The position numbers and the translations under genes were made by a program. This document shows positions 18,014 to 26,845 of a stretch of 64,000 bases of DNA, one piece after another (the stretch's first letter is position 1; every line of letters starts with the position of its first letter). The notes beneath the pieces were generated by a model. It saw only the letters and a program-made list of their open reading frames with translations. It was not told the origin of the DNA and searched no databases. This DNA is from an uncultured Rhodospirillales bacterium (GTDB lineage Bacteria > Pseudomonadota > Alphaproteobacteria > Reyranellales > Reyranellaceae), in the NCBI GenBank assembly GCA_902825855.1, contig CADECW010000007.1, forward strand, positions 33,529 through 97,528, given 5' to 3'.

Positions 18014-18253
18014 ATGTCTCCGTCCGCCGACCTTCACGACGTTTGGAACAGCCATTTGCCGCTCGGCATCTCGTGCAATCACTGCCTGCATCGCGCGCTG
18101 ATCCAGCACCATCGCATCGGCGCCCGCGAGGGCAACATGCGATGCGTCGACACGCTGCCCTTCGTCTGCAGCAACTGCGGACGGCGGGAGTTCACATCTC
18201 ACGTTTTTCGCGAACGCCGCCACGTGAAGCGGTTCATGGCGGAGTACCGGTGA
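18014..18253 (+). CDS. Small zinc-ribbon-like protein
   Basis: A 79-residue protein with two CxxC pairs, C21/C24 and C52/C55, spaced as in a zinc ribbon, followed by a basic C-terminal tail. No signal peptide or membrane segment is seen. The start is uncertain because the ribosome-binding site is weak. It might be a nucleic-acid-binding or protein-interaction module; there is no further clue. The next gene begins about 90 bases downstream. Confidence 0.55.
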   Translation: MSPSADLHDVWNSHLPLGISCNHCLHRALIQHHRIGAREGNMRCVDTLPFVCSNCGRREFTSHVFRERRHVKRFMAEYR

Positions 18254-18341
18254 CGATGTGCGAACATATCGCGAGCGCGAGGCCCCCGCGTTGCCTCGAG
18301 CCTGGGCATACCGCAGGATCCGCCGGCTTCGAGGAACCGAC

Positions 18342-18998
18342 ATGTGCAATCTCTACACCGTGCGCAAAAGCAGGGATGAAGTGGCGCAAACCTTCCGGGC
18401 AGGCAGGCCCACTGTCGAACCGAATCTGCCCGACGACATCCTGCCCGGCGCACCTGGCCTGGTGATCCGTGAGGCCGACGGCGGGCGAGTGCTGCAGTCG
18501 ATGGTGTGGGGTTTCCCGATGCGCTTCGCGAACATGAAGCCGGGCTCCAAACCCAAGCCCGTCAACAACATCGCCGATATCGCCAAGTTCCCGTGGAAGC
18601 CACTGGCGCAAAAGCCGCAGTCGCGCTGCCTTATCCCCCTGACGAGCTTCGCCGAGCCGGAAGGGCCGAAAGGCGGGAAGACCAGGACGTGGGTCACGAT
18701 CAAGGACCAGCCGATCGCGCTCTGGGCAGGGCTGTGGCGCGAGAGCGACGAATGGGGCGCCGTCTATTCCGGCGTAATGACCGACTGCAACGACGCGATA
18801 CGGCCGTTGCATCACCGAATGCCCGTGCTGCTCCATCCGCACGAGCTGGACCAGTGGCTGCACGGCTCGTTCGAAGAGCTCGTCGCCTTCCAGCAGAGGT
18901 CCTTTCCGAACGAATTGATCGAGATCACGCCGACCAAAGACTTTTGGGTGCCGAAGAAGTCAGCCTCTCCGTCAGTGGTCCGGCCCAGTTTGCAGTAA
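18342..18998 (+). CDS. SOS response-associated peptidase, HMCES/YedK family
   Basis: A 218-residue protein. The start at 18342 puts cysteine at position 2, as required: after removal of Met1, Cys2 forms the thiazolidine cross-link with abasic sites in single-stranded DNA. Other family active-site residues are visible at N75/N76, E105 and H157/H158 (HHRMPV). The protein therefore probably shields abasic sites during replication. Upstream in-frame codons from 18258 would bury Cys2 and are rejected. It is convergent with the ABC permease gene. Confidence 0.88.
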   Translation: MCNLYTVRKSRDEVAQTFRAGRPTVEPNLPDDILPGAPGLVIREADGGRVLQSMVWGFPMRFANMKPGSKPKPVNNIADIAKFPWKPLAQKPQSRCLIPLTSFAEPEGPKGGKTRTWVTIKDQPIALWAGLWRESDEWGAVYSGVMTDCNDAIRPLHHRMPVLLHPHELDQWLHGSFEELVAFQQRSFPNELIEITPTKDFWVPKKSASPSVVRPSLQ

Positions 18999-19038
18999 TG
19001 CCGCCGCTCGACGGCGGCGATCCAGTCCGGCGCACGCC

Positions 19039-19980
19039 CTAGGCTCCGTTCCCCCGTCTGGCGACGCCGCGCAGAACAATGATCGCGGCAAGTGCCAGAA
19101 CCGGCACCATGAACAGCGACATGCTGGCGCCCAACGGCAGGTTGCCGCCCATGATGCCGACGAGAAACGACGCCGTGCCCAACACCTGGGTCGCGCCGAG
19201 CGGGCCACCGTTGGTCAGCACGGCCACGATCGTGAATCCGGCGAAGCCGCCGATCAGGGAGAACATCATGGTGATGGCAATCACGTTGCGCATCATCGGA
19301 AAGGTCACGTAGCGGATGCGCTGCCACCAGGTGGCGCCGTCGATCGATGCCGCCTCGTAGAGTTCCTCGGGCACCGACTTCAACGACGCCAGGTACATGA
19401 CCATGAAGAACGGCGTCCCGAACCAGACGATCACCAGGATGACGGAAAAGCGCGCCCAGCCGGTCTCGCCGAGCCAGTGAATGCGGTCCATGCCCAGGTT
19501 CTCGAGGATCCAGTTGAAGGCCCCGAAGGACGGCTCGAACAAGAAGCGCCAGCCTAGAACGCTCATGGCCGCCGGAATGACCCATGGCACCAGGAGCATG
19601 CCGCGCCACTTGCGCTGGCCCCTTGTCGGCAGGTTGTGCACGAGATGGGCCGCCACAAAGCCGAGCCCCGCCTTCAAGGCGACGGCGGCGACGGCAAACA
19701 GGCTGGTCTGGTAAACGACCATCCAGAACCGTTCGCGGCTGACGAGGTACGCAAAGTTGCCGAGGCCGATGAACGTGCTCATGCTCCTGTCGAGCATCGA
19801 GAGGTAGATCGCGTACCCTGTGGGATATGCCACGAGCCCGACCATCAACGTCAACAGCGGAAGGGTCATCAGGAAGGCGATGGTCGATTTGCGCCGCATC
19901 AGCTTGTGCAGGCTGCCGCCGCCGACAAGTCCCCTCGCCTTTCGCCGGCGCGCTTTGGCGTCAACTTGCACGGCGGTCAT
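19039..19980 (-). CDS. ABC transporter permease, sugar type (MalF-like), orphan
   Basis: A 313-residue inner-membrane protein with six hydrophobic segments after a basic N-terminus. An EAA loop at about 207-228 (E-E-L-Y-E-A-A-S-I-D-G-A) would couple to the ATPase. It belongs to the MalF/UgpA branch of the CUT1 sugar or glycerol-3-phosphate importers. Such importers need a second permease, an ATPase and a binding protein, and none of these is next to it: one neighbour is convergent, the other divergent. Partners must be elsewhere, or this is a remnant of a dispersed operon. Confidence 0.85.
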   Translation of the reverse strand: MTAVQVDAKARRRKARGLVGGGSLHKLMRRKSTIAFLMTLPLLTLMVGLVAYPTGYAIYLSMLDRSMSTFIGLGNFAYLVSRERFWMVVYQTSLFAVAAVALKAGLGFVAAHLVHNLPTRGQRKWRGMLLVPWVIPAAMSVLGWRFLFEPSFGAFNWILENLGMDRIHWLGETGWARFSVILVIVWFGTPFFMVMYLASLKSVPEELYEAASIDGATWWQRIRYVTFPMMRNVIAITMMFSLIGGFAGFTIVAVLTNGGPLGATQVLGTASFLVGIMGGNLPLGASMSLFMVPVLALAAIIVLRGVARRGNGA

Positions 19981-20088
19981 TCAGGAGGCCACTTGCCTTC
20001 TCTTGCAAGCCAGGAGCATAGCACCAGTTTCTCGGACCGGATGCCTTCCGTTGACACCCAGTTCCCTTCCGGGCAGGAACATCAACCC

Positions 20089-20403
20089 ATGCGCACTCGG
20101 ATCCTGACGACGATAGGGCTGGGCCTGGTCCTTGCTGGCTGTGAAGTTCCATACGGCAAGGACGTGCCCGCCGCTGCCCAATCCGCCACCTTGATCTGCG
20201 CCGGCTACGGTCTGCGCACCGGTACGGCGACCTACGACACCTGCGTCACCTACCAGGAGGCTCGCGCGCAGACCTATCCAGGCCAGTCCGTTCCCCCCTT
20301 CCGGCTGGACCAGTACAACAACAGGGTCGACGCCGAGGGCTATCGCGTTGATGGCACGGGCCGCCGCATGTCCGTCCAGAGCCCCTATTCCCGACGTTAC
20401 TGA
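20089..20403 (+). CDS. Small lipoprotein
   Basis: A 104-residue protein with a lipoprotein signal: basic start, hydrophobic stretch, and lipobox L-A-G-C with the lipidated cysteine at 18. The mature part is short, polar and has two more cysteines (C34 and C49), with many tyrosines and arginines. I do not recognise a named family. It is divergent from the ABC permease and convergent with serA. Confidence 0.6.
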   Translation: MRTRILTTIGLGLVLAGCEVPYGKDVPAAAQSATLICAGYGLRTGTATYDTCVTYQEARAQTYPGQSVPPFRLDQYNNRVDAEGYRVDGTGRRMSVQSPYSRRY

Positions 20404-20507
20404 GCGAGCGCGCTTGGCGCCTGCTGCGGGCAGTTCTCGCCGCAAGTTCGCGCGCGACATCGTATTCGCGCGCACCGGGGATGAGTGTTGCAGGAGGCGC
20501 GATGGGT

Positions 20508-20525
20508 CCAGCTGATTTCAGCTGG
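20508..20525. terminator. Short perfect hairpin between serA and the lipoprotein
   Basis: CCAGCTGA and TCAGCTGG form an 8-base inverted repeat 4 bases after the serA stop and about 100 bases after the lipoprotein stop. There is no T tract on either side, so a terminator role is only possible. Confidence 0.3.
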
Positions 20526-20529
20526 TGCT

Positions 20530-22113
20530 CTAAAAACTCAGCAGCTTCGCCTGCACGACGCTCTCGAGGGCCGCAATCTTGCCCAGGAGTGCGGGCGAGA
20601 TGGGCTGGTCGACCTGCACCAGCGCGATCGCCGAGCCGCCGGGGGCGTCGCGGCCGAGATGGAAGGTCGCGATGTTGACCTTGCTCTCGCCCAGAAGCGT
20701 GCCGAGGCGGCCGATGAATCCCGGTTTGTCGTCGTTGGTGATGTAGAGCATGTGCGGGGCGAACTCGGCCTCGATCTCGATGCCCTTTATGTCGACGATG
20801 CGCGGATGCTTGCCGCCGAACAGCGTGCCGGTGACCGCACGGGTGTACTTCTCGGTGGTGACGGTCAGCCGGATCATCGAATGGTAGTCGCCGGCGCGCT
20901 CGTGCTTGACCTCGGCCATCTCGACGCCGCGCTCGCGGGCGATCACCGGAGCATTCACCATGTTCACCGAGGTGAGCTGCGGGCGCAGCACGCCCATCAG
21001 CGCCACCTGGCTCAGCGGTTTGACGTTGAGGGCGGCGACGTCGCCCTCATACTCGATCGACACGGCCTTGATATCGGTGTCGGTGAGCTGACCTGCGAAC
21101 GAGCCCAGCTTCTCGGCGAGGTCCAGATAGGGCGCAAGCCTGGGCGCCTCCTCGGCCGTGACGTTCGGCATGTTGAGCGAGTTCACGATGGCGCCGGTGA
21201 GCAGGTAGTCCGCCATCTGCTCGGCAACCTGAAGGGCCACGTTCTCCTGCGCCTCCAAGGTGGAGGCGCCGAGATGCGGCGTGCTGACGAGGTTGGGGGC
21301 GCCGAACAGGACGTTCTCCTTGGCCGGCTCCTCGGTGAAGACGTCGAAGCCCGCGCCGGCGATGTGACCGGACACCAGCAGGTCGCGCACCGCCAGCTCG
21401 TCGACCAGGCCGCCGCGGGCGCAGTTGATGATGCGCACGCCCTTCTTGGTCTTCATCAGGTTGGCGCGGCTTAGAATGTTTTTGGTCTGCTCGGTGAGCG
21501 GCGTGTGCACGGTGATGAAGTCGGCGCGCGCCAGCACCTGGTCGAGCGTCGCCTTCTCGACGCCGAGCTCCTGGGCGCGCTGGTCGGACAGGAACGGATC
21601 GTAGGCGATGACGCGCATTTTCAGGCCTATGGCGCGTTCGGCGACGATCGAGCCGATATTGCCGCAGCCGATCAGGCCCAGCGTCTTGAAGCTGAGCTCG
21701 GTGCCCATGAAGCGGTTCTTCTCCCACTTGCCGGCCTGGGTCGAGGCGTTGGCATCGGGGATCTGGCGGGCCACGGCGAACATCAGGGCGATGGCATGCT
21801 CGGCCGTGGTGATGGCGTTGCCGTAGGGCGTGTTCATGACCACGACGCCGTGCGCGGTTGCCGACTTGATGTCGACATTGTCGACGCCGATGCCGGCACG
21901 GCCGACGACCTTGAGCTTCCTGGCCTCGGCCAACACCTCGGCGGTGACCTTGGTCGCCGAGCGGATTGCCAGGCCCTGGTAGTTGCCGACAATGGCGCGC
22001 AGCTCGGCAGGCTTCAGGCCGGGCTTGAAATCGACGTCGCAGCCGCGCTCGGCGAAGATCTCGACGGCGCGCGGAGACAGCTCATCGGAGATGAGTACTT
22101 TCGGTTTTGCCAT
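20530..22113 (-). CDS. serA: D-3-phosphoglycerate dehydrogenase
   Basis: A 527-residue long-form SerA: catalytic domain split around a Rossmann domain with G-x-G-x-x-G near 148-153, the active-site Arg in NCARGGLVDE, Glu in FTEEPA and His in STPHLG. An intervening ASB-type domain follows, then a C-terminal ACT domain from about 450 for serine feedback. It oxidises 3-phosphoglycerate to 3-phosphohydroxypyruvate, the first step of serine synthesis. It lies 14 bases after serC on the same strand, so the two form an operon; serB is not in the window. Confidence 0.96.
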   Translation of the reverse strand: MAKPKVLISDELSPRAVEIFAERGCDVDFKPGLKPAELRAIVGNYQGLAIRSATKVTAEVLAEARKLKVVGRAGIGVDNVDIKSATAHGVVVMNTPYGNAITTAEHAIALMFAVARQIPDANASTQAGKWEKNRFMGTELSFKTLGLIGCGNIGSIVAERAIGLKMRVIAYDPFLSDQRAQELGVEKATLDQVLARADFITVHTPLTEQTKNILSRANLMKTKKGVRIINCARGGLVDELAVRDLLVSGHIAGAGFDVFTEEPAKENVLFGAPNLVSTPHLGASTLEAQENVALQVAEQMADYLLTGAIVNSLNMPNVTAEEAPRLAPYLDLAEKLGSFAGQLTDTDIKAVSIEYEGDVAALNVKPLSQVALMGVLRPQLTSVNMVNAPVIARERGVEMAEVKHERAGDYHSMIRLTVTTEKYTRAVTGTLFGGKHPRIVDIKGIEIEAEFAPHMLYITNDDKPGFIGRLGTLLGESKVNIATFHLGRDAPGGSAIALVQVDQPISPALLGKIAALESVVQAKLLSF

Positions 22114-22127
22114 GACTACGGGACTCC

Positions 22128-23294
22128 TCAGGCCGCCTTGGCGCCAAACTCGCGCTCGATCTCGCCGTAGGCCCAGTCGAGCCAGGGCAGAAGCGCCTCG
22201 AGATCGCCCTTTTCGACCGTCGCGCCACACCAGATGCGCAGGCCCGGCGGCGCGTCGCGATACGAGCCGACGTCGTAGCCCGCTCTCTCGGTCTCGAGAA
22301 GGTCGGCCATCTTCTTGGCGGCCGCGGCCTGTTTGTCGGCGGCCAGCGCGGTGAACCACGGCGCGGTGATGTTCAGGCATACCGAAGTGTTCGAGCGGAT
22401 CGCCTTGTCGCCGGCGAGGAAGCCGATCCACTTGCGCTCGGCCGCGAAACTTTCCAGCACGCCGAGATTGGCCGCTGAGCGTGCGATCAGCGCCTTCAGC
22501 CCGCCGAGGCTCTCGCCCCAGCGCAGGCCGTCGATCGCATCTTCCACGCAGAGCAGAGAGGGTGTGTTGATGGTGTCGCCCTTGAAGATCGCTTCGGAGA
22601 ACTTTCCACCAGAGGTCAGGCGGAAGAGCTTGGGCAATGGCCATGGCGGCGAATAGCTTTCCAGCCGCTGAACCGCGCGGGGCGACAGGACCAGCACGCC
22701 ATGCGCGCCCTCCCCGCCCATCACCTTCTGCCATGACCAGGTTATGACATCGAGCTTGGGCCACGGCAGGTCCATGGCGAACACGGCCGACGTGGCGTCG
22801 CAGATCGCCAGTCCCTCGCGGTCGGCGGAGATCCAGTCGCCATTCGGCACCTTCACGCCGGAGGTCGTGCCGTTCCAGGTGAAGACGACGTCGTGCGTCC
22901 AGTCGACCGCCTTGAGGTCGGCGATCTGGCCGTACGGCGCCTTCAGGATGCGCGTATCCTTGAGCTTGAGCTGCTTGGCGACATCCGTGACCCAGCCTTC
23001 GCCAAAACTCTCCCAGGTCAGCATGTCGACCGGCCGGGCGCCCAACAGCGACCACAGCGCCATCTCGACGGCTCCGGTATCCGACGCCGGCACGATGCCG
23101 ATGCGATAATCGGCGGGAATGCCCAGCAAGGCGCGCGTGCGATCGACCGCCTCGACGATCTTCCTCTTGCCGAGCTTGGATCGATGGGACCGCCCGATGG
23201 CGGCATCTTTGAGGACTTCAGGCGTCCATCCCGGACGCTTGGCGCAGGGTCCGGACGAAAAGTCGGGACGCGCCGGACGCATGTTCGGCTTCAT
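22128..23294 (-). CDS. serC: Phosphoserine aminotransferase
   Basis: A 388-residue class V aminotransferase of the longer alphaproteobacterial SerC type. K190 in [13 protein letters not shown] is the pyridoxal-phosphate lysine and D166 in ICDATS contacts the pyridine nitrogen. It makes phosphoserine from 3-phosphohydroxypyruvate and glutamate. The ATG at 23294 has GGGAGAGG just upstream; a TTG one codon earlier is less likely. It is first gene of the serC-serA operon and has a structured leader that can pair with its ribosome-binding site. Confidence 0.95.
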   Translation of the reverse strand: MKPNMRPARPDFSSGPCAKRPGWTPEVLKDAAIGRSHRSKLGKRKIVEAVDRTRALLGIPADYRIGIVPASDTGAVEMALWSLLGARPVDMLTWESFGEGWVTDVAKQLKLKDTRILKAPYGQIADLKAVDWTHDVVFTWNGTTSGVKVPNGDWISADREGLAICDATSAVFAMDLPWPKLDVITWSWQKVMGGEGAHGVLVLSPRAVQRLESYSPPWPLPKLFRLTSGGKFSEAIFKGDTINTPSLLCVEDAIDGLRWGESLGGLKALIARSAANLGVLESFAAERKWIGFLAGDKAIRSNTSVCLNITAPWFTALAADKQAAAAKKMADLLETERAGYDVGSYRDAPPGLRIWCGATVEKGDLEALLPWLDWAYGEIEREFGAKAA

Positions 23295-23297
23295 CAA

Positions 23298-23341
23298 ACC
23301 TCTCCCTTACAGAAGAGCTGCACTCCGGTGGGGGAGCGTGG
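23298..23341 (-). promoter_or_regulatory. serC leader RNA with ribosome-site pairing
   Basis: In the 45 nt before the serC ATG, CUCCC (23332-23336) can pair with GGGAG (23302-23306), which is the serC ribosome-binding site. Alternatively the same CUCC can pair with GGAG at 23323-23326. A GAG/CUC hairpin (UGCAG loop) lies between. Mutually exclusive pairings over a ribosome-binding site are what a translational switch looks like. A conserved serC leader motif is known in alphaproteobacteria at this position (Rfam serC); I believe this is a member, but could not align it. Confidence 0.55.
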
Positions 23342-23393
23342 CCCGGCGCCGTGATAGCGGCGGTCGGGGCGTCTGACAAGAGCGACAAGCTGT

Positions 23394-24104
23394 CTAGGTC
23401 AGGGCCTCGGCGAGTGCCTTGAAGTCACTCAGGATGAGATCGGGCTGGTGCGGCGTCTCGCCGAACGGCCGCCGACGCCGGTCGATGAAGGCTGTCCGCA
23501 TGCCGTACGACTTTGCGCCGATGCAGTCGAAAGCGTGGTTCGCGACGAACAGGATTCCCGAGCGGTCCTCCCCAACAATCTCCTCGGCCTTGGCATAGCT
23601 CTTCCAATGCGGCTTGAAGTAGCCGGCCTCCTGCACCGAGATCACGTGGTCGAAGGGAAAGCCGATGTGCGGCGCAGCCGCACTCAGCATGTCGCGATCC
23701 CCGTTCGAAAGAATGGCGAGCTTGTACCCGGCGGAGCGCAGCAGGCCGAGGGCGGCGACCACGTCCGGAAACGGCTTCAGACGCTCGATCTCGCCGACCA
23801 GCGCCCTCACTTCTTCTTGCGTATAGGCGATGCCGCAGCGATCCATGACGAACGAGACGGCGCGATGGCCGATCTGCCGGTAGGGCGTGTGACCACGGTC
23901 GCACAGCGCATCGATCATCGAGTTCTCGTAGTGGGTGCGCCGCCACCAGGTGACGAAGCTGTTGGGCTTGCCGACCCAGCCCTTCGCCTCGAGGAAAGGC
24001 GTCACCGCCCGAGTGAGACCTTGCTGCATGTCGACGATCGTGCCGTACTGGTCGAACGCCAGTGCCTTGATCTCTCGTTTCAGGACGTCACGGATGGTCG
24101 TCAT
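23394..24104 (-). CDS. HAD-family hydrolase, 2-haloacid dehalogenase type II-like
   Basis: A 236-residue HAD protein. Motif I is F-D-Q-Y-G-T at 17-22 with the nucleophile D18. Motif II is LSNGD, motif III is the lysine in FKPHW, and motif IV is near VANHAFDC. The sequence fits the (S)-2-haloacid dehalogenase branch, which hydrolyses C-halogen bonds, though many relatives act on other substrates. It is the last gene of a leftward run with a membrane glycosyltransferase, 17 bases after that gene, so cotranscription is likely. It is not a SerB-type phosphatase in spite of lying near serA and serC. Confidence 0.8.
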   Translation of the reverse strand: MTTIRDVLKREIKALAFDQYGTIVDMQQGLTRAVTPFLEAKGWVGKPNSFVTWWRRTHYENSMIDALCDRGHTPYRQIGHRAVSFVMDRCGIAYTQEEVRALVGEIERLKPFPDVVAALGLLRSAGYKLAILSNGDRDMLSAAAPHIGFPFDHVISVQEAGYFKPHWKSYAKAEEIVGEDRSGILFVANHAFDCIGAKSYGMRTAFIDRRRRPFGETPHQPDLILSDFKALAEALT

Positions 24105-24121
24105 GTCTTCCTCCCAGCACG

Positions 24122-25795
24122 TCAGCGACGGCGCAGTTCGTAGTAGTTGCCGGCCACTGGATCGCTGAAGGCGGGCTCGGCGCGAAAATTGTCGTGCAGC
24201 ATCCGCCAGATGGCCGTGGCCCGGCTGGCAGCGGAAAGTGCGCCGAGCTGGCCGGTGAGCTCGGCTTCGCTCCAGCTCCAGACGTCGGAGATGACGACGC
24301 GAAGGCCTTGGTCGAAGGCCCGGTCGATATCGCGCTTCAAGACTTCGGCGTTGTGCTCGGCCGTCCAGTCGGGATGGCGGATGGCGCCGGCGTCGACGGC
24401 GATCCACTTGAATTTCGCGTCGGACGGCTTGCCGTCCCAGTCCCAGGTGCGGCTCCACAGCGCGTACTGCCACATCGTGATGGGCTCGAAGCCCCAGTAG
24501 ACGAAGACCGTCGACGCTGGCGGGAAACGCTGCTCGAGGGCGGCCACGGCCGTGAGCGCCGCCTCGTCGCCGCCACGAAAACGACCGAGTGCCCCGACAT
24601 TCCAGGCCAACGGCAGCAACGAAAACACGGCGAACGCGAGCACGATGCCGCGTGAGCTGAGCGACAAGGCGCCCAGCAGCAGGGCCCACGCCACCGTCAG
24701 CCACTGCATGACGTTGATCTGCATCTGCGGATCCTGCGGCTGCGAGTAGAGGTTCAGCACCTGGCCTGCTCCCAGCGTGCCGAGGAACACGATCATGACC
24801 GTGCGCATGCGCGGCTCGTTTCGCCGCGGCCACGCGGCCCCGACGGCTGCGAGGAAAATCGCGGCCTGCAACGCCACCGAGACCAGCAGCGGCACCGCTG
24901 CGCGCCTGGCCGACAACGGATCGACCCAGCCGCCGACGATCAGGAAATAGTTGCCCACGCCCGACAGCATCATCCAGGCCTTGTCCCACGACAGGCCGGC
25001 CCAGCCGGTTGCCACGCCCTTGCCGGTCCACAGGATGTCGAACAGGCCGACGGCGCCGGACCAGCGCTCGGACCAGAGCTGCACGATCCCCGCCACGACG
25101 ATGATCGACAGCACCAGCGCGAGAATCAGCGTCAGCCGGCGCAGTGTCCGTCCGGGCGACAGCGCCAGGGCAAGGATCAACGGCGGCAACAGCGGAAACA
25201 GCAGACGCCATTCGATCAGCCAGCCGAAAGTGAACACTACGCCGACCACGCCGACCCGCAGATATGTCGGCCGATCGAACCACAGCGCGGCCAGTGCCAT
25301 CGCCCCAAGGACCAGCGTGTAGCCCGGCATGACGTCCTCGCTGATCACCGACAGCAGAAGGACGTAGCCGCAGCCGAAGTGGAAGCAGGCGGACAGGACC
25401 GCTGCATGGACACGGCCGGTCAGGCGGTGGACGAAGGCATAGACGATGACGGTCGCCAGGCTGGCGAAGAAGGCGTTCAGCCAGGCGAACTGCCGCCAGG
25501 GTACGCCAGGGTCGATACCGAGCCAGTCGAGCAGACGGCACAGCACACCATAGAGCGGAAAATACAGGTAATTCGACGGATCGAGCCGCGCGCGCGACGG
25601 ATCGGTGATCCAGGGCTCGGCCTGGATGCTCTTGTACATGCCGTTGGCGGTGATGATGTGGACGTTCTGCAGCCACCCGATCAGGCCGCAGAGCGCCGCG
25701 AGGCTGAGTGCGAAGGCCAGCAACAGGTGCCAGCCGGGAACACTCTTGTCATCCTGGGCGCAGCGAAGACCCTCCTTGCCGGCAGCCAAAGGCAT
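24122..25795 (-). CDS. Multi-pass membrane glycosyltransferase (GT39-like)
   Basis: A 557-residue protein with about ten hydrophobic helices and a soluble C-terminal part of about 150 residues. An acidic residue in the first external loop (D66, in WITDPSRARLDP) fits GT-C enzymes such as the ArnT/PMT group, which take sugars from polyprenyl phosphate. The first 15 or so codons come from a palindromic repeat (25748-25822), so the functional protein may begin near residue 20. It lies downstream of a GT2 sugar-loading enzyme, a methyltransferase and a cupin, which suggests periplasmic glycan decoration. Confidence 0.65.
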   Translation of the reverse strand: MPLAAGKEGLRCAQDDKSVPGWHLLLAFALSLAALCGLIGWLQNVHIITANGMYKSIQAEPWITDPSRARLDPSNYLYFPLYGVLCRLLDWLGIDPGVPWRQFAWLNAFFASLATVIVYAFVHRLTGRVHAAVLSACFHFGCGYVLLLSVISEDVMPGYTLVLGAMALAALWFDRPTYLRVGVVGVVFTFGWLIEWRLLFPLLPPLILALALSPGRTLRRLTLILALVLSIIVVAGIVQLWSERWSGAVGLFDILWTGKGVATGWAGLSWDKAWMMLSGVGNYFLIVGGWVDPLSARRAAVPLLVSVALQAAIFLAAVGAAWPRRNEPRMRTVMIVFLGTLGAGQVLNLYSQPQDPQMQINVMQWLTVAWALLLGALSLSSRGIVLAFAVFSLLPLAWNVGALGRFRGGDEAALTAVAALEQRFPPASTVFVYWGFEPITMWQYALWSRTWDWDGKPSDAKFKWIAVDAGAIRHPDWTAEHNAEVLKRDIDRAFDQGLRVVISDVWSWSEAELTGQLGALSAASRATAIWRMLHDNFRAEPAFSDPVAGNYYELRRR

Positions 25796-25822
25796 CAGAT
25801 CCTTCGCTACGCTCAGGATGAC
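25748..25822. repeat. Palindromic intergenic repeat, copy 1
   Basis: The left arm at 25748-25771 (GTCATCCTGGGCGCAGCGAAG at its core) is a near-complement of the right arm at 25799-25822, with about 27 bases between. The arms match the type of short dispersed repeat, often read as R-C-A-Q-D-D peptides, common in alphaproteobacterial genomes. It overlaps the 5-prime end of the glycosyltransferase reading frame. A related copy is at 37045-37105. Confidence 0.6.
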
Positions 25823-25854
25823 GATGAAGCCAGCTCAGGACGACCGTAAATCCG

Positions 25855-26121
25855 TCACATCTTCCGCCCGAGCAGGGTCACCGCACCCTCGGGCCCGTAG
25901 CTCTCGTAGTGCAGGCAGCCCTTCTCCATGGTGAAGATCTCGCCCGGCTTGTAGGTACGGGTCATGCCGCTGGTTGTGAGCGTAAGCGCGCCCTCGATCA
26001 CCATCGCTCTGACGTGGAAGGGATGGCTGTGCTCCGGATTGACCTTGGCGCCCGTCGTCGTGCTGGTCACCATGTCATAGCCGTCGCGCTTGAGCTCGGC
26101 TTCGAAGGTCTGTCGGTCCAT
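25855..26121 (-). CDS. Small cupin-domain protein
   Basis: An 88-residue single cupin barrel. Metal-binding residues of cupin motif 1 are seen at H44, H46 and H49 (E-H-S-H-P-F-H), and motif 2 lies near PGEIFTMEKGCLHYE. GGGAGGAC before the ATG fixes the start at 26121. It follows the methyltransferase by 10 bases and precedes the membrane glycosyltransferase, so it belongs to the same operon. The substrate or ligand is unknown. Confidence 0.75.
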   Translation of the reverse strand: MDRQTFEAELKRDGYDMVTSTTTGAKVNPEHSHPFHVRAMVIEGALTLTTSGMTRTYKPGEIFTMEKGCLHYESYGPEGAVTLLGRKM

Positions 26122-26131
26122 CCGTCCTCCC

Positions 26132-26845
26132 TTACGCGGCTTTGCGAGCCGCCACGACATATTGCGCTCCGAGGGGCAGCCACGCCAGCGTCCGGTCGAT
26201 GGGACGCAGGAAGGTAAGACCAGGCGGCATGAACATCAGGTAGTCGGTCTCCAGGTCGTAGCGCGCCGTATCGAGCAGTCCGTGCCGTACCTCGCGGGCA
26301 TCGAGCAGGATGGCGTTCTCGTCGATCGGCGTGCGGGCAATGACGTAGCGCACCAGGGGATTGCGCGGGTTGTGTTCGAAGACGTAGATCCGGCCACCGG
26401 GCTTCAGGACGCGGCCGAGTTCCCGATAGACCGCCTGGCGCTCGTCGATCGGCACGTGGTGCAGCACGGCGCTGATCGCGACGATGTCGAATCGCCTGTC
26501 CGCGAACGGCGTTCTGGCCCCCTCCTGCACCGCCAGGGCCGGTGCCGGGCCGAGGGATGCCGGCCAGCGCTTGCCGACCTCGGCCAGCATGCCGCTCGAT
26601 ACGTCACAGCCGGTAAACGCGGCCCGGGCGCCAAGTTCGCCGAGAACACGCATGAGATCACCAGCACCGCAACCATAGTCGAGGACGGCCTCTCCACCGG
26701 TCTTCAGCCCGGGCTCGCGGCGCAGCAGCCAGCGCGCCTTCACGGCGATGAACTGGTCGGCCGAGCCGCCCATCATGCGCTTGATGGGATTGTCGAGGCC
26801 GCCGTCGTAGGTGCCGGCGTGACGATCGAACTCTGCCGGCGTCAT
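26132..26845 (-). CDS. Class I SAM-dependent methyltransferase
   Basis: A 237-residue methyltransferase with motif I V-L-D-Y-G-C-G-A-G-D at 54-63, post-II region F-D-I-V-A-I-S-A-V-L-H-H, and motif III L-K-P-G-G-R. It resembles Methyltransf_11/UbiE-like enzymes. Its ATG overlaps the stop of the GT2 gene by four bases, so translation is coupled. A role in modifying a lipid-linked or surface sugar is an inference from neighbours. Confidence 0.8.
   Translation of the reverse strand: MTPAEFDRHAGTYDGGLDNPIKRMMGGSADQFIAVKARWLLRREPGLKTGGEAVLDYGCGAGDLMRVLGELGARAAFTGCDVSSGMLAEVGKRWPASLGPAPALAVQEGARTPFADRRFDIVAISAVLHHVPIDERQAVYRELGRVLKPGGRIYVFEHNPRNPLVRYVIARTPIDENAILLDAREVRHGLLDTARYDLETDYLMFMPPGLTFLRPIDRTLAWLPLGAQYVVAARKAA

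Noticed and set aside
23394..24104. SerB phosphoserine phosphatase completing the serine operon
   Set aside because: The HAD motifs fit the haloacid dehalogenase branch, and the gene belongs to the glycosyltransferase run, 97 bases beyond the serC start.
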